DNA from: Pedobacter changchengzhani
GTDB lineage: Bacteria; Bacteroidota; Bacteroidia; Sphingobacteriales; Sphingobacteriaceae
DNA: 64,000 bases
Direction: 5' to 3'
Assembly (NCBI RefSeq): GCF_004354365.1
Contig: NZ_SJCY01000006.1
Span: forward strand, 124,001 to 188,000
Shown here in pieces: positions 25,480-34,840 of this stretch. A program made the position numbers and the translations under genes. Positions within the stretch are counted from its first letter, which is position 1, and the number at the start of each line of letters is the position of its first letter. The notes under the pieces were generated by a model. It did not search any database, was not told where the DNA came from, and saw only the letters and a list, made by a program, of their open reading frames with translations.

Positions 25480-27105
25480 ATGACCACCACAATACAGTTC
25501 GAAAAGCAAACCAAAAACCTCATAGACGATTTAAAATCCGTGTGTGCCAATTACGGTTTGGGAAACGACGGAAACGAATTCAAAATTATTACCCAAGTAT
25601 TTTTATACAAATTTTTGAACGATAAATTTGTTCACGAAGTAAAACAGCTCGACGAGAAAATAGCTAAAGCCGATAATTGGGAAGCTGTGCTAAAATCGTA
25701 TAATGACGATGATTACGAAATGCTTTTAATGGAAATGAGCGAAAGTACCGCCCGTTTGCAACCCAAACATTTTATCTCGAGTTTATTCGATCGGCAGAAC
25801 GAAGCCAACTTCTCAGACATTTTTGACAACACGTTACTAGATATCGCAAAAGAAAACAGCGACCTATTCTCGGTGTTAACAGAAGGTGGCGAAAAGATTG
25901 TTTTGTTCGAAAACATTAGTAAGTATGTAACCGACAAGCGGGATGATTTTTGCCGAGCCATTATCAACAAGCTGATTAACTTTAGCTTTGAAAACATCTT
26001 CCACGAGAAATTTGATTTTTACGCAACCATTTTCGAATATTTAATTAAAGATTACAACACCAACAGTGGCGGTAAATACGCCGAATATTTTACGCCACAT
26101 GCGGTGGCCAAAATTATGGCCCGTTGTTTAGTCAATGAAAACGTAAGCAATGTTACCTGTTACGATCCATCAGCAGGCTCGGGTACGCTTTTAATGAATT
26201 TGGCGCACCAAATTGGCGAAGATAAATGCACCGTCTATTCACAAGATATTTCTCAAAAATCATCCAACCTGTTGCGACTAAATTTGATACTGAACGATTT
26301 AGTCCATTCTATCCCGAACATTGTAAAAGGGAACACCATTTTAGATCCTTACCACAAAGATAAAAACGGCAGACTACAACAGTTTGATTATATCGTTTCT
26401 AACCCGCCATTTAAATTAGATTTTTCTGATTATGTGGCCGATTTAGACAGTAAGGAAAACCACGAACGTTTTTTTGCAGGCATGCCCAACATACCAAAAG
26501 CCAAGAAAGACAGCATGGCCATTTACCCTTTGTTTTTACAGCACATTATGTATTCGCTCTCAAATAAAGGGAAAGCTGCCGTTGTAGTGCCTACCGGTTT
26601 TATTACTGCGCAAAGCGGAATAGAGCGTAAAATACGCGAAGAAATGGTAGAACGTAAAATGTTACGAGGCGTAGTAAGTATGCCTTCTAATATTTTCGCC
26701 ACAACCGGAACAAACGTTTCCATTCTCTTTTTAGATAAAGAAAACAAGAAAGGCGACATTGTATTAATGGATGCTTCTAAATTAGGTACAACCGTTAAAG
26801 AAGGCAAAAACCAAAAAACGCTTTTATCTACCCAAGAGGAAGATGATATTATTAACATATTTAACCAACACGTTGCCAAAGAAGATTTCTCAGTAGTGGT
26901 TTCTTATGAAGATATTAAAGCGAAAAACTACAGTTTAAGTGCAGGGCAATATTTTGAAGTGAAGATTGGGTATATAGATATTACCGCAGATGAATTTAAG
27001 GCCAAAATGGAAAGTTTTGAAAATAATTTGAATGCATTGTTTGCCGAGGGAAATTTATTAGATGTGGAGATTCAAAATCAGTTGAAGGAGTTAAAATATG
27101 TTTAA
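25480..27105 (+). CDS. hsdM: Type I restriction enzyme M subunit (N6-adenine methylase)
   Basis: 541 residues. Helical N-terminal domain (residues 1-165), then the methylase domain: GKYAEYFTPHAVAKIM, SAM-binding motif CYDPSAGSGTLLMNLA (about 227-236), and catalytic NPPF (about 307-310) in YIVSNPPFKLDF. It methylates adenine in the site chosen by HsdS and, in complex with HsdR, senses unmethylated DNA. It is the first gene of a compact operon that continues through mcrC. It overlaps hsdS by 8 bases. The palindrome array ends only 30 bases upstream, so its promoter must lie in or near that array. Confidence 0.95.
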   Translation: MTTTIQFEKQTKNLIDDLKSVCANYGLGNDGNEFKIITQVFLYKFLNDKFVHEVKQLDEKIAKADNWEAVLKSYNDDDYEMLLMEMSESTARLQPKHFISSLFDRQNEANFSDIFDNTLLDIAKENSDLFSVLTEGGEKIVLFENISKYVTDKRDDFCRAIINKLINFSFENIFHEKFDFYATIFEYLIKDYNTNSGGKYAEYFTPHAVAKIMARCLVNENVSNVTCYDPSAGSGTLLMNLAHQIGEDKCTVYSQDISQKSSNLLRLNLILNDLVHSIPNIVKGNTILDPYHKDKNGRLQQFDYIVSNPPFKLDFSDYVADLDSKENHERFFAGMPNIPKAKKDSMAIYPLFLQHIMYSLSNKGKAAVVVPTGFITAQSGIERKIREEMVERKMLRGVVSMPSNIFATTGTNVSILFLDKENKKGDIVLMDASKLGTTVKEGKNQKTLLSTQEEDDIINIFNQHVAKEDFSVVVSYEDIKAKNYSLSAGQYFEVKIGYIDITADEFKAKMESFENNLNALFAEGNLLDVEIQNQLKELKYV

Positions 27106-28414
27106 GAGCATTAAGCTTAAAGATATTTCTAGAACTATCGGAAGTGGTGTAACTCCATTAAGAAGCAATGCTGATTTTTGGGTAAAGGGAACAATTTCTT
27201 GGCTTAAGACGGAACAATTAGGTGAGCATAAAATCTACGATACTACCGAAAAAATCACGGAATTTGCAGTTAGAAATACATCTATTAAAGTTTTTCCAAA
27301 AAATACACTTTCCATTGCGATGTATGGGGAAGGACGAACAAGAGGGAATGTTTCTATATTAAAAAATGAAATGACAACTAATCAGGCTTGCTGTAATATT
27401 GTAATTGACGATACGAAAGCAGATTATGAATATGTATATTATTTTCTAAAAACTCAATACCAAAAATTAAGAAGTTTATCGTCTGGTGTTCGAAAAAATC
27501 TGAACTCAAACGATATCAAAGAATTCGAGGTTAAAATACCAAAAAGTTTATTAATCCAAAGACAAATCGCCTCAGTTCTTTCTGCTTTAGATTCAAAAAT
27601 AGAACTTAACAATAAAATTAATATGGAGTTAGAAGCGATGGCTAAAACGCTTTACGATTATTGGTTTGTGCAGTTTGATTTTCCCAATACAGAAGGTAAA
27701 CCTTATAAATCATCAGGTGGCGAAATGGTTTATAATGAAGAATTAAAGAGAGAGATACCGAAGGGTTGGGAGGTAAAAGATTTATTGAAAATCGCCTCTT
27801 TTACTAATGGTTTAGCTTGTCAAAAATTTCGGCCAACAAATGAGAATTATCTGCCTGTTATTAAAATCAGAGAAATGAATGATGGCATTTCTATTAATAC
27901 AGAAAAAGTTTCAACTGATATACCAGAAAAATATATAGTCCAGAATGGCGATGTGCTTTTTTCTTGGTCTGCAACTTTAGATGTTAAGATCTGGACTGGC
28001 GGAATAGGAGCACTTAATCAGCATATATTCAAAGTTAATTCTAAAGTATATCCTAGGAGTTTTTACTATTTTCAATTACTAAATTATTTAGAACATTTTA
28101 AAATGATGGCATCTTTGAGGAAAACCACGATGGGGCATATTACTCAAGACCATCTCAAAGAAAGTCGAATTGCATTACCTCCATTAAATTTTATTGAAAA
28201 GTTAGATTCGATTCTAAAACCTGTTATTGGAAAAATTATTCAAAATAAAATACAAAACCAAGAACTCGCTAAATTAAGAGACTGGCTATTGCCAATGTTA
28301 ATAAATGGGCAGGTAACAGTTGGAAATAATGACTACGTTGTGGAGGATTATTTGGGTATGGCTGCGGCGGGGGAGGTTGAATACAAATTAAATAAAATAG
28401 GCAAACATGGCTAG
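27098..28414 (+). CDS. hsdS: Type I restriction enzyme S (specificity) subunit
   Basis: 438 residues with two target-recognition halves. The first runs from SIKLKDISRTIGSGVTP to residue ~155; the central conserved helix is QRQIASVLSALDSKIELNNKINMELE followed by LYDYWFVQFDFP; the second starts at PKGWEVKDLLKIASFTNG; the distal helix is LDSILKPVIGKIIQNKIQNQELAKLRDWLLPMLINGQ. The two recognition domains set a bipartite target sequence that cannot be predicted by eye. It is joined by 8-base overlaps to hsdM before it and the 103-residue gene after it. Confidence 0.93.
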   Translation: MFKSIKLKDISRTIGSGVTPLRSNADFWVKGTISWLKTEQLGEHKIYDTTEKITEFAVRNTSIKVFPKNTLSIAMYGEGRTRGNVSILKNEMTTNQACCNIVIDDTKADYEYVYYFLKTQYQKLRSLSSGVRKNLNSNDIKEFEVKIPKSLLIQRQIASVLSALDSKIELNNKINMELEAMAKTLYDYWFVQFDFPNTEGKPYKSSGGEMVYNEELKREIPKGWEVKDLLKIASFTNGLACQKFRPTNENYLPVIKIREMNDGISINTEKVSTDIPEKYIVQNGDVLFSWSATLDVKIWTGGIGALNQHIFKVNSKVYPRSFYYFQLLNYLEHFKMMASLRKTTMGHITQDHLKESRIALPPLNFIEKLDSILKPVIGKIIQNKIQNQELAKLRDWLLPMLINGQVTVGNNDYVVEDYLGMAAAGEVEYKLNKIGKHG

Positions 28415-28718
28415 CAAAAAAGAAGACTTAGAAAACTATTTGAGATTCCTACAAAATCTAACTGAGGATTTAAGCGATTATCAAGCAAGAAGTGGAAAAA
28501 ATAAAACAATTAGGGATAAAGAAACCTCGAAAATCTCTCATGCAGTTACAAAATTTGACAGATATCTTCAAAATAATAAAGGGCTATCAGATTTACTCTT
28601 TGAATATCACGGAGGTAATGAATATGGTTATGACGAAACGTTAAGTTTTAAATATATTGTAAGAGATGTTTCTCGATTTATGGGTTTTCTTAAAGAAAAA
28701 TTAGCAATAAATGAGTGA
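28407..28718 (+). CDS. Unknown 103-residue protein between hsdS and mcrB
   Basis: Sequence MASKKEDLENYLRFLQNLTEDLSDYQ...FMGFLKEKLAINE, mostly helical and highly charged, without cysteines, signal or membrane segments. No family recognised. It overlaps hsdS by 8 bases (ATGGCTAG) and mcrB by 8 bases (ATGAGTGA), so it is translated in step with both and bridges a type I methylase module and a type IV nuclease module. That position suggests a linker, regulator or inhibitor of one of them; this is inference. Size and charge would also fit a DNA- or subunit-binding adaptor. Confidence 0.75.
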   Translation: MASKKEDLENYLRFLQNLTEDLSDYQARSGKNKTIRDKETSKISHAVTKFDRYLQNNKGLSDLLFEYHGGNEYGYDETLSFKYIVRDVSRFMGFLKEKLAINE

Positions 28719-31170
28719 TTATACAGAAGCTTTTAAAGACTTTTTCTTAAAAGTTGTTTTGCCAAATAAAACCTCTTACACAGCCTTTTTTAACAAAAAC
28801 AATTTTGATACAAGAATTGATATTCTTTTAAAAACGTACAAGAAGTCTTTTGGTTTTAATCCTTTTGAGGTGATAGATGTAACTCAAACGATAAAATTAA
28901 TAAAGGAAAACTCAAAAGTAAACGAAAATGATTTTAGATCTTACAGCGAAGCAACAGGAAGTGGTGTGCCGGCCGCAATTATTTCTTTGCATTATATAAA
29001 TTTTCTATTCTATTTTAATAGAAAACTATTATTTAATTCCTTACAAGATTTTATTGATGAAGTCCATAATACAGATTATTTAAAGGGCTTTATTCAGACG
29101 TTCCGAGAATTTAGAAGGGTTATGGCAGGGCAATCAAAAATTGTCAATAAAGAGATTTTATTTGGTAAGGTAAGGGACCAATATTGGTCTATAAATTTAG
29201 GCGCAGAAAAGGAAATTCAATATCATATTCATCTATCAAATAATAAAATTAAATACGGTTTAGGCTTTAATTTGCAAGCCTCTCAAAATAATCATGATCC
29301 AATTTCAAACGTAATACCATTTAAAGATGCTTTTTATTTAAATAGAAGTGATATTGACTCATTTATAATTGATTATGTTTTCTTTGGTAATGATGAAGAA
29401 AATTTAAAGAATTTAGTCTATGGTGCGTTTTCGCTGTATGGTAAGGAGATTGAAGTTAGTAGTACAAAAAAAGAAAATGAGTTCGAAGTAAATGGGCTTA
29501 AATTTCTTGAGCTTTTATATGACCTTAAAAACAAACAATTTAAAGCATATAAATATATTTATGAGAAATCTAAATTGCCAATTAACCAATTAAAATTTGA
29601 GAAAAGTATAATGGATATAAAAAGTCTAATACAGTATAAAAAGCAGGTCATTTTACAAGGCCCCCCAGGCACTGGAAAAACAAGAGAAGCAAAAATCATT
29701 GCAAATATGATGACCAATCTCCCGCAAGAATTTTCTACTGAATATTATAGCTCTGTTTTAACTGAGAATCTACAACTAGCAACTAAAGAAGGATACTCTT
29801 TTTCGATTAGCAAAATTGTGCCAAAAGAAAACCGATTATCTGTTTTGGTTGCTTCGGGAGGGAAATCTTATTCTATAAATTTTAATGAAATCACAAAATG
29901 TGTTGAAGGTAAAGCATGGTTGGATTCTGTTAAGAAATGGGATGCTTCAGGAAATGGTTCGTATTCTGTTATGATTGCCAAATACGTTTATGAGGAGTGG
30001 CAAAAGTTTAAAAAAGAAAACGATAAACAAGTTAAGATTATTCAATTCCATCCATCTTATACTTATGAAGATTTTGTACGAGGAATTTCAGCGAAGCCAA
30101 ATGAAAGTGGTGAAGGTGTCTTATATAATGCTGAAAATAAAGTATTAGCCTCGTTTGCCAAACTTGCTTTAGATAATTATTTATTTTCCAAAGGTGTGAA
30201 AAAGCAGGATTCAACTTTTCAAAACAAATTAACCTCGTTAATAGAAAATATTACCGCAAACTTCGACGATGGGAAAGAATATTTATTTGGTGATAAAAGT
30301 AAAGGACAGATTATAGCTGTAAAGGAAGATGGGTTTTTATACAGTTTCCCTAATCGCCCAGACATAAAGTATAAACTGCTTTTTGGGGATTTAGAGAAAG
30401 TCTATCTTACAAAAGAGAACATTAATAAACCTATTGATTTAAGAGATTTAGAGTCAGAAATTGGGCTTGCTATGAAAGGTAAGTATCCTTATTACTACAT
30501 GTTGTTAAAGCAATTGGAGGCTATCAAGGATGGCGAAATTAAAGACAACCAGAAAACGGAACTGAAAAATTACGTACTTATCATAGATGAAATCAATAGA
30601 GCTAATCTTTCTTCAGTATTAGGTGAATTAATTTATGCGTTAGAGTATCGTAACGAAGAGGTAGATAGTATGTATGAAGTAGCGGGTTCTAATAAGTTGG
30701 TTTTACCTCCTAACCTTTACATCATAGGTACAATGAATACCGCAGATAGGAGTGTGGGGCATATTGATTATGCGATAAGGAGACGTTTTGCTTTTGTGGA
30801 TGTTTTGCCTAAGAAATTGGAAGATAATGAGATTGTATTCCATGCTGACTTATTCAAAAAAGTTGCGGAATTGTTTATTACGAATTATGATGAATATGTT
30901 TTGAATGATTCAACTCCTTTAAAAAGATCAAGTGATTATCTTTCTGCTGAATTTGAACCAAAAGATGTATGGTTAGGTCATTCTTATTTTATCCAAAAGA
31001 AAATAAAGGATGATGCTGAAAATGAGATTCTTGGACCTTCTGATTTTAGCGTAAGAATTAAATATGAAATTGTTCCTATTTTAAATGAATATGTAAAAGA
31101 TGGGGTTTTGAATAATAGCGAAGCTACACTGAAAAAGATTGAGGAAATTGCAAATTTCAAAACTTCATAA
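28711..31170 (+). CDS. mcrB: McrB-type AAA+ GTPase of a modification-dependent restriction system
   Basis: 819 residues. A long N-terminal region (1-300), presumed to recognise DNA, is followed by an AAA+ motor: Walker A QGPPGTGKT (about 312-320), the McrB-type region FHPSYTYEDFVRGI, Walker B with the family signature IIDEINRANLSSVLGELIYALE (about 623-644), and TMNTADRSVGHIDYAIRRRFAF as sensor and arginine segment. McrB hexamers hydrolyse GTP and drive cutting by McrC on methylated DNA. The gene lies in the same operon as hsdM and hsdS, and mcrC follows after 8 bases. About 200 residues are inserted between Walker A and B, more than in E. coli McrB. Confidence 0.9.
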   Translation: MSDYTEAFKDFFLKVVLPNKTSYTAFFNKNNFDTRIDILLKTYKKSFGFNPFEVIDVTQTIKLIKENSKVNENDFRSYSEATGSGVPAAIISLHYINFLFYFNRKLLFNSLQDFIDEVHNTDYLKGFIQTFREFRRVMAGQSKIVNKEILFGKVRDQYWSINLGAEKEIQYHIHLSNNKIKYGLGFNLQASQNNHDPISNVIPFKDAFYLNRSDIDSFIIDYVFFGNDEENLKNLVYGAFSLYGKEIEVSSTKKENEFEVNGLKFLELLYDLKNKQFKAYKYIYEKSKLPINQLKFEKSIMDIKSLIQYKKQVILQGPPGTGKTREAKIIANMMTNLPQEFSTEYYSSVLTENLQLATKEGYSFSISKIVPKENRLSVLVASGGKSYSINFNEITKCVEGKAWLDSVKKWDASGNGSYSVMIAKYVYEEWQKFKKENDKQVKIIQFHPSYTYEDFVRGISAKPNESGEGVLYNAENKVLASFAKLALDNYLFSKGVKKQDSTFQNKLTSLIENITANFDDGKEYLFGDKSKGQIIAVKEDGFLYSFPNRPDIKYKLLFGDLEKVYLTKENINKPIDLRDLESEIGLAMKGKYPYYYMLLKQLEAIKDGEIKDNQKTELKNYVLIIDEINRANLSSVLGELIYALEYRNEEVDSMYEVAGSNKLVLPPNLYIIGTMNTADRSVGHIDYAIRRRFAFVDVLPKKLEDNEIVFHADLFKKVAELFITNYDEYVLNDSTPLKRSSDYLSAEFEPKDVWLGHSYFIQKKIKDDAENEILGPSDFSVRIKYEIVPILNEYVKDGVLNNSEATLKKIEEIANFKTS

Positions 31171-31178
31171 TTCTTGGT

Positions 31179-32570
31179 ATGGAGATTACACTTTTTGAAC
31201 ATGGTAAATTAGGCTGTTGTCCTTTTCTTGATAACGGTAAATATCAATTCGAGAAATACGAAAGAATTGAGGCTAGACTATTCCCATCTAAAAGAAACGA
31301 TCAAAAATGTTTCAAAATAATTGTAGGTTCCAATGCTCTGCATCTATCTGCAAACTATTATATAGGTGTAGATTGGTTAATAGAAAATGAACATTTTATA
31401 CAAGTAAAACCTAAATTAAATAAAGCAATTCTTGATAGGTTTAATAACGAGGTAAACAAACTAGAAACAGAATTAAAATATGGTAATGAAATAGAACAAA
31501 TACCTGATAATTTAAATTTTGAAGCTAATTACAAGGAATTGGATTACCTAAAAATTTTATTAGATGCTTTTAAACATTCCGTTATAGCAGAACATACCAG
31601 AGATTTAGTTTTTATTGATTGGAATGCACCCGAAATAGAGATACAGCAAAAAGATGATGCTTTAACACCTTTTTTGGTGGTTCAGTTTTTAAATATGCTC
31701 AAACATATTGTCAGAAAAGGTTTAAAGAAATCTTATTATAAAGTCCAGGAGAATTTAAACAATAGGATAAAAGGGAAAATATTAGTCGGCACAAACATCA
31801 AGCAAAATGTTTTAAAAAACCGATTAACAAAAACATATTGCGAGTACCAGCAATTTGGAATAGACCATAAAGAAAATCGTTTTCTAAAAAAGGTGCTTTA
31901 CTACTGTAGCAATTATGTAAACCAAAACGCTGGCTTTTTTGCAGGTAATCAAAAGAGTTTAGAACAGCTAATCAGCTATTGCAAACCCGCTTTTGAATTG
32001 GTTAGCGATGAAACCGAAATTACGGCATTAAAAAACATCATACACAATCCATTTTTTAAAGAGTATAAAGAAGCCATTAAAATTGGCGAATATATTTTAA
32101 AACGTTTTGCCTATAACATTAGCAATACATCTGCGAGCAAACAAATTAAGACTCCGCCTTTTTGGATCGATATGCCTAAATTATTTGAGCTTTATGTTTA
32201 CCATCATTTGTTGTCAGCATTCAGTGCAAGTGAAGTTAAATTCCAGTTTTCTACTTATGGCAATATTTTAGACTTTTTGATTACTAAAGCTGGCCAAGAA
32301 ATGGTAGTGGATGCTAAGTATAAAATGAAATACCGTAGCAGTCAAATTCATGAGGATATTAGGCAAGTGGCTGGTTATGCTAGGTTAAATAAGGTTTATG
32401 AAGCGTTGAAATTTGATGATTGTAATGAGAATATTGATTGCTTAATTATTTATCCGAGCAACGAGGTGCTGAAAGATGATTATAAATTCAAATGCGTTTT
32501 AAATGATAATAGTGCTATAAAGGCTTACAGACAAGTTTATAAAATTGGGATTCCAATGCCGTATATTTAG
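31179..32570 (+). CDS. mcrC: McrC-type nuclease subunit
   Basis: 463 residues. An N-terminal beta-rich McrC region includes NYYIGVDWLI and FIQVKPKL; the C-terminal PD-(D/E)XK nuclease shows PKLFELYVYHHLL, then Asp in NILDFLITK and MVVDAKYKMKY (D-A-K near residue 377-380), and DIRQVAGYAR. It is the cleaving partner of McrB. It follows mcrB by 8 bases. All nuclease residues are present. The three genes after it on the same strand are probably part of the same island. Confidence 0.9.
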   Translation: MEITLFEHGKLGCCPFLDNGKYQFEKYERIEARLFPSKRNDQKCFKIIVGSNALHLSANYYIGVDWLIENEHFIQVKPKLNKAILDRFNNEVNKLETELKYGNEIEQIPDNLNFEANYKELDYLKILLDAFKHSVIAEHTRDLVFIDWNAPEIEIQQKDDALTPFLVVQFLNMLKHIVRKGLKKSYYKVQENLNNRIKGKILVGTNIKQNVLKNRLTKTYCEYQQFGIDHKENRFLKKVLYYCSNYVNQNAGFFAGNQKSLEQLISYCKPAFELVSDETEITALKNIIHNPFFKEYKEAIKIGEYILKRFAYNISNTSASKQIKTPPFWIDMPKLFELYVYHHLLSAFSASEVKFQFSTYGNILDFLITKAGQEMVVDAKYKMKYRSSQIHEDIRQVAGYARLNKVYEALKFDDCNENIDCLIIYPSNEVLKDDYKFKCVLNDNSAIKAYRQVYKIGIPMPYI

Positions 32571-32591
32571 GTTTACCTAAACCAAATAAAG

Positions 32592-32792
32592 ATGCCTAAA
32601 CACAATGTATTCGTTGATCTACCAAGGAGAGAACTTGGCAAAATAGATGTTATTTTCGAAATTTTTCAAGATGAGGGAAAATTCGGTGAAATACGTATTT
32701 CTAAAGGTGGTTTGGATTATTATCCAACTAATGCAAAGAAACCGATCAAAATCAATTGGACTAAATTTGATGAAATGGTAAAGAATCTCTAA
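32592..32792 (+). CDS. Unknown 66-residue protein
   Basis: MPKHNVFVDLPRRELGKIDVIFEIFQ...WTKFDEMVKNL: a small beta-rich basic protein. The segment VFVDLPRRELGKIDVIF and the ending W-x-x-F-D-x-x-M recall small unnamed proteins found beside DNA methylase and restriction genes; this is memory of a pattern, not a search. It follows mcrC by 21 bases and precedes the candidate nuclease by 17, so it belongs to the island operon. No domain can be assigned. Confidence 0.65.
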   Translation: MPKHNVFVDLPRRELGKIDVIFEIFQDEGKFGEIRISKGGLDYYPTNAKKPIKINWTKFDEMVKNL

Positions 32793-32809
32793 TTTTTAAC
32801 TAACCAACT

Positions 32810-33418
32810 TTGGAATCTCTAAAACAAATAAAAGCCACTCCAAAAACAGGAGCGGAGTGCATCAGCAATGATGGCGACCAAACCAATTATAGCTTGTTAG
32901 ATTTTTGGCGTTGGAGCGTTTCTGATATTTTAAGTAACGCCACACGTGGTCGATTTGCAGAGTTTATTGTTGGCACGGCTGTGGGTATTAATCCGCTAGA
33001 TTTACGTGATGAATGGGATGCCTATGATATTACTTCGCCCAGCGGAATTAAAATTGAAGTGAAGTCGGCAGCATATATACAAAGTTGGAATCAAAAAGCA
33101 TTTTCTAAAATCTCGTTTTCTATCAAGAAGGCGAGATTTTGGGATGCGATTAACAATATGCGCAATGGAGCGCCACAAAGACACGCTGATGTTTATGTGC
33201 TTTGCCATTTAAAGCATCAAGACCAAAATACCATCGATCCGTTAAAAATGGAACAATGGGATTTTTATGTTTTGCCAACCATCCGTTTAGATAATTATAC
33301 TCGAAGTCAACATTCGATAACCCTAAATTCATTAAAGAAATTAGTTGAGCCAGTCGCTTATAAAGATTTAAAAATGGAGATAGAAAAAGCTTATGGCCAG
33401 CAAAAAACACCTATCTAA
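32810..33418 (+). CDS. Candidate PD-(D/E)XK nuclease, unknown family
   Basis: 202 residues. The centre reads LRDEWDAYDITSPSGIKIEVKSAAYIQSW: an Asp on one strand and E-V-K on the next, the layout of a PD-(D/E)XK active site (about residues 67-84), preceded by GRFAEFIVGTAVG, a plausible helix with an acidic residue. A later segment, RHADVYVLCHL, would be the core strand. The start is a TTG at 32810; no in-frame ATG exists near. It lies in a run of three unknown genes after mcrC. It may be an extra effector nuclease of the island. The fold call rests on motif spacing only. Confidence 0.6.
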   Translation: MESLKQIKATPKTGAECISNDGDQTNYSLLDFWRWSVSDILSNATRGRFAEFIVGTAVGINPLDLRDEWDAYDITSPSGIKIEVKSAAYIQSWNQKAFSKISFSIKKARFWDAINNMRNGAPQRHADVYVLCHLKHQDQNTIDPLKMEQWDFYVLPTIRLDNYTRSQHSITLNSLKKLVEPVAYKDLKMEIEKAYGQQKTPI

Positions 33419-33435
33419 ACTTACGCACGAAGTCA

Positions 33436-34557
33436 ATGAACATCCACCTCATTAAAACCACCGAATATCCACTCGGAAACTACAAGCAAGTTTTAGAACT
33501 GTTGCGAAGCTTTACTGGTCCGATGAAATTTTTATCGCCGATTGATCGCGTACCCACAGATGATGAAGATGCTCAAAATGCCGCTTTGAATTGGGATGGG
33601 AATAACGAGCTAGTACTTGAATGTTTTGAACATCGCTTAAGCACGGTAAATGAATTGCCGGAGGACTGGCGTGCTTTCTTTAAACGCTGTTCGAATTATC
33701 GGAGAAATAATGCCGTTGGCACTTCAGATTTTGTGATGCTGTTAACAGAACAGCGGAATTTGGCCAATTGGTTCAGCATGTTCGATGGTAAAAATAATGC
33801 CTTTATTGATTGCGCAGATTGGGAGTATTTCACGAAGTCGCCCAGTACCTATCCAATTGCTTATGAGGTAGTAGCAAATGTACTGCGTACCATCATGTGT
33901 CCCAAATTGACGTTGCCCAATCCTTATTTCCATAAACAGACCATTGGCTGCATCAATGATTTATGCATGAACAAATCGGAAATATCCATCAAATTACGCA
34001 CAGCAGATGTTTGTCCAGTTTGCGTGGAGCGTTTAAACGAGCAGGGTATTGATGATCGAGTTTTAGATCAATGCATTGGTATTATTGAAGGGATTAGATC
34101 GCAATTATTGTTTAGAGAAGGCTCTCGGCGCCCGCGACAATTGAGTGAAATTAAGTTAACAGATAACAACAAATTCTATTTTACGGGATATGGTAATTTG
34201 GAATTGAAACTTTTTCCTTTGCAAAAAGTGCTTTATGCATTTTATTTAAATCACTTAGAAGGTGTCCGTTTAAATGAGTTGAGCGACCACAAAGCAGAAC
34301 TTTTGTATTGGTATCGCAAATTTTCTAATGCAGATACGAATGCGCAAATCAATACCCGAATTGCTGATTTAATCAATCCAATTGGATCATCTTTTAGTGA
34401 GAAAAAATCATCACTAAATAATAAAATAAAAGCATTGCTTGGTGAAAATCTGGCTCAACAGTATAAGATTGGTGGAGAATCTGGCGAAGTGTTTAAAATA
34501 AATGTCGATCGCCATTTGGTTGTTTTACCAGAGGACCGAAGTCTTACCTACGCTTAA
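33436..34557 (+). CDS. Unknown 373-residue protein with zinc-ribbon-like cysteines
   Basis: No known family recognised. The middle has GCINDLCMNKSEISIKLRTADVCPVC, four cysteines in C-x4-C ... C-x2-C order, likely a zinc site (about residues 176-198). The C-terminal third, FYLNHLEGVRLNELSDHKAELLYWYRKF, resembles a helix-rich module seen in other Bacteroidota hypotheticals and may bind nucleic acid. The N-terminus is rich in Trp, Asn and Leu. It follows the candidate nuclease by 17 bases, so the two probably act together. It may be the recognition partner; this is inference. Confidence 0.65.
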   Translation: MNIHLIKTTEYPLGNYKQVLELLRSFTGPMKFLSPIDRVPTDDEDAQNAALNWDGNNELVLECFEHRLSTVNELPEDWRAFFKRCSNYRRNNAVGTSDFVMLLTEQRNLANWFSMFDGKNNAFIDCADWEYFTKSPSTYPIAYEVVANVLRTIMCPKLTLPNPYFHKQTIGCINDLCMNKSEISIKLRTADVCPVCVERLNEQGIDDRVLDQCIGIIEGIRSQLLFREGSRRPRQLSEIKLTDNNKFYFTGYGNLELKLFPLQKVLYAFYLNHLEGVRLNELSDHKAELLYWYRKFSNADTNAQINTRIADLINPIGSSFSEKKSSLNNKIKALLGENLAQQYKIGGESGEVFKINVDRHLVVLPEDRSLTYA

Positions 34558-34840
34558 ATAAAAGGTTATGTAACCTGAGTTGTAGAGTTGATTCTCAAAG
34601 TTATTCCAGGTTCATTATGACTTTGGAATGCCGTCATGCTGTCCCGATTTTACATCGGGATCAGCATCTTTCTCGCTATAAAGACCCTGATCCCGATGCA
34701 TCGGGACAACGAATGGACGAACATGGATGTCATTCGAGTTTTTAAAATCAACCAGCATTATCATTCACACACTACAAGCTTGTAGAGATTCAATTATAGA
34801 CCCTGTTTTCCTGACTTTTGACTTATAAAATAAAAAAGAC
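34558..34840. other. Spacer with inverted repeats
   Basis: No gene. Carries TGTCCCGA...TCGGGATCAG at 34640-34664 and its inverted partner CTGATCCCGA...TCGGGACA at 34687-34708, a hairpin-of-hairpins. The neighbouring word CGTCATGCT also opens the MITE-like elements near 42 and 49 kb. Confidence 0.65.
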
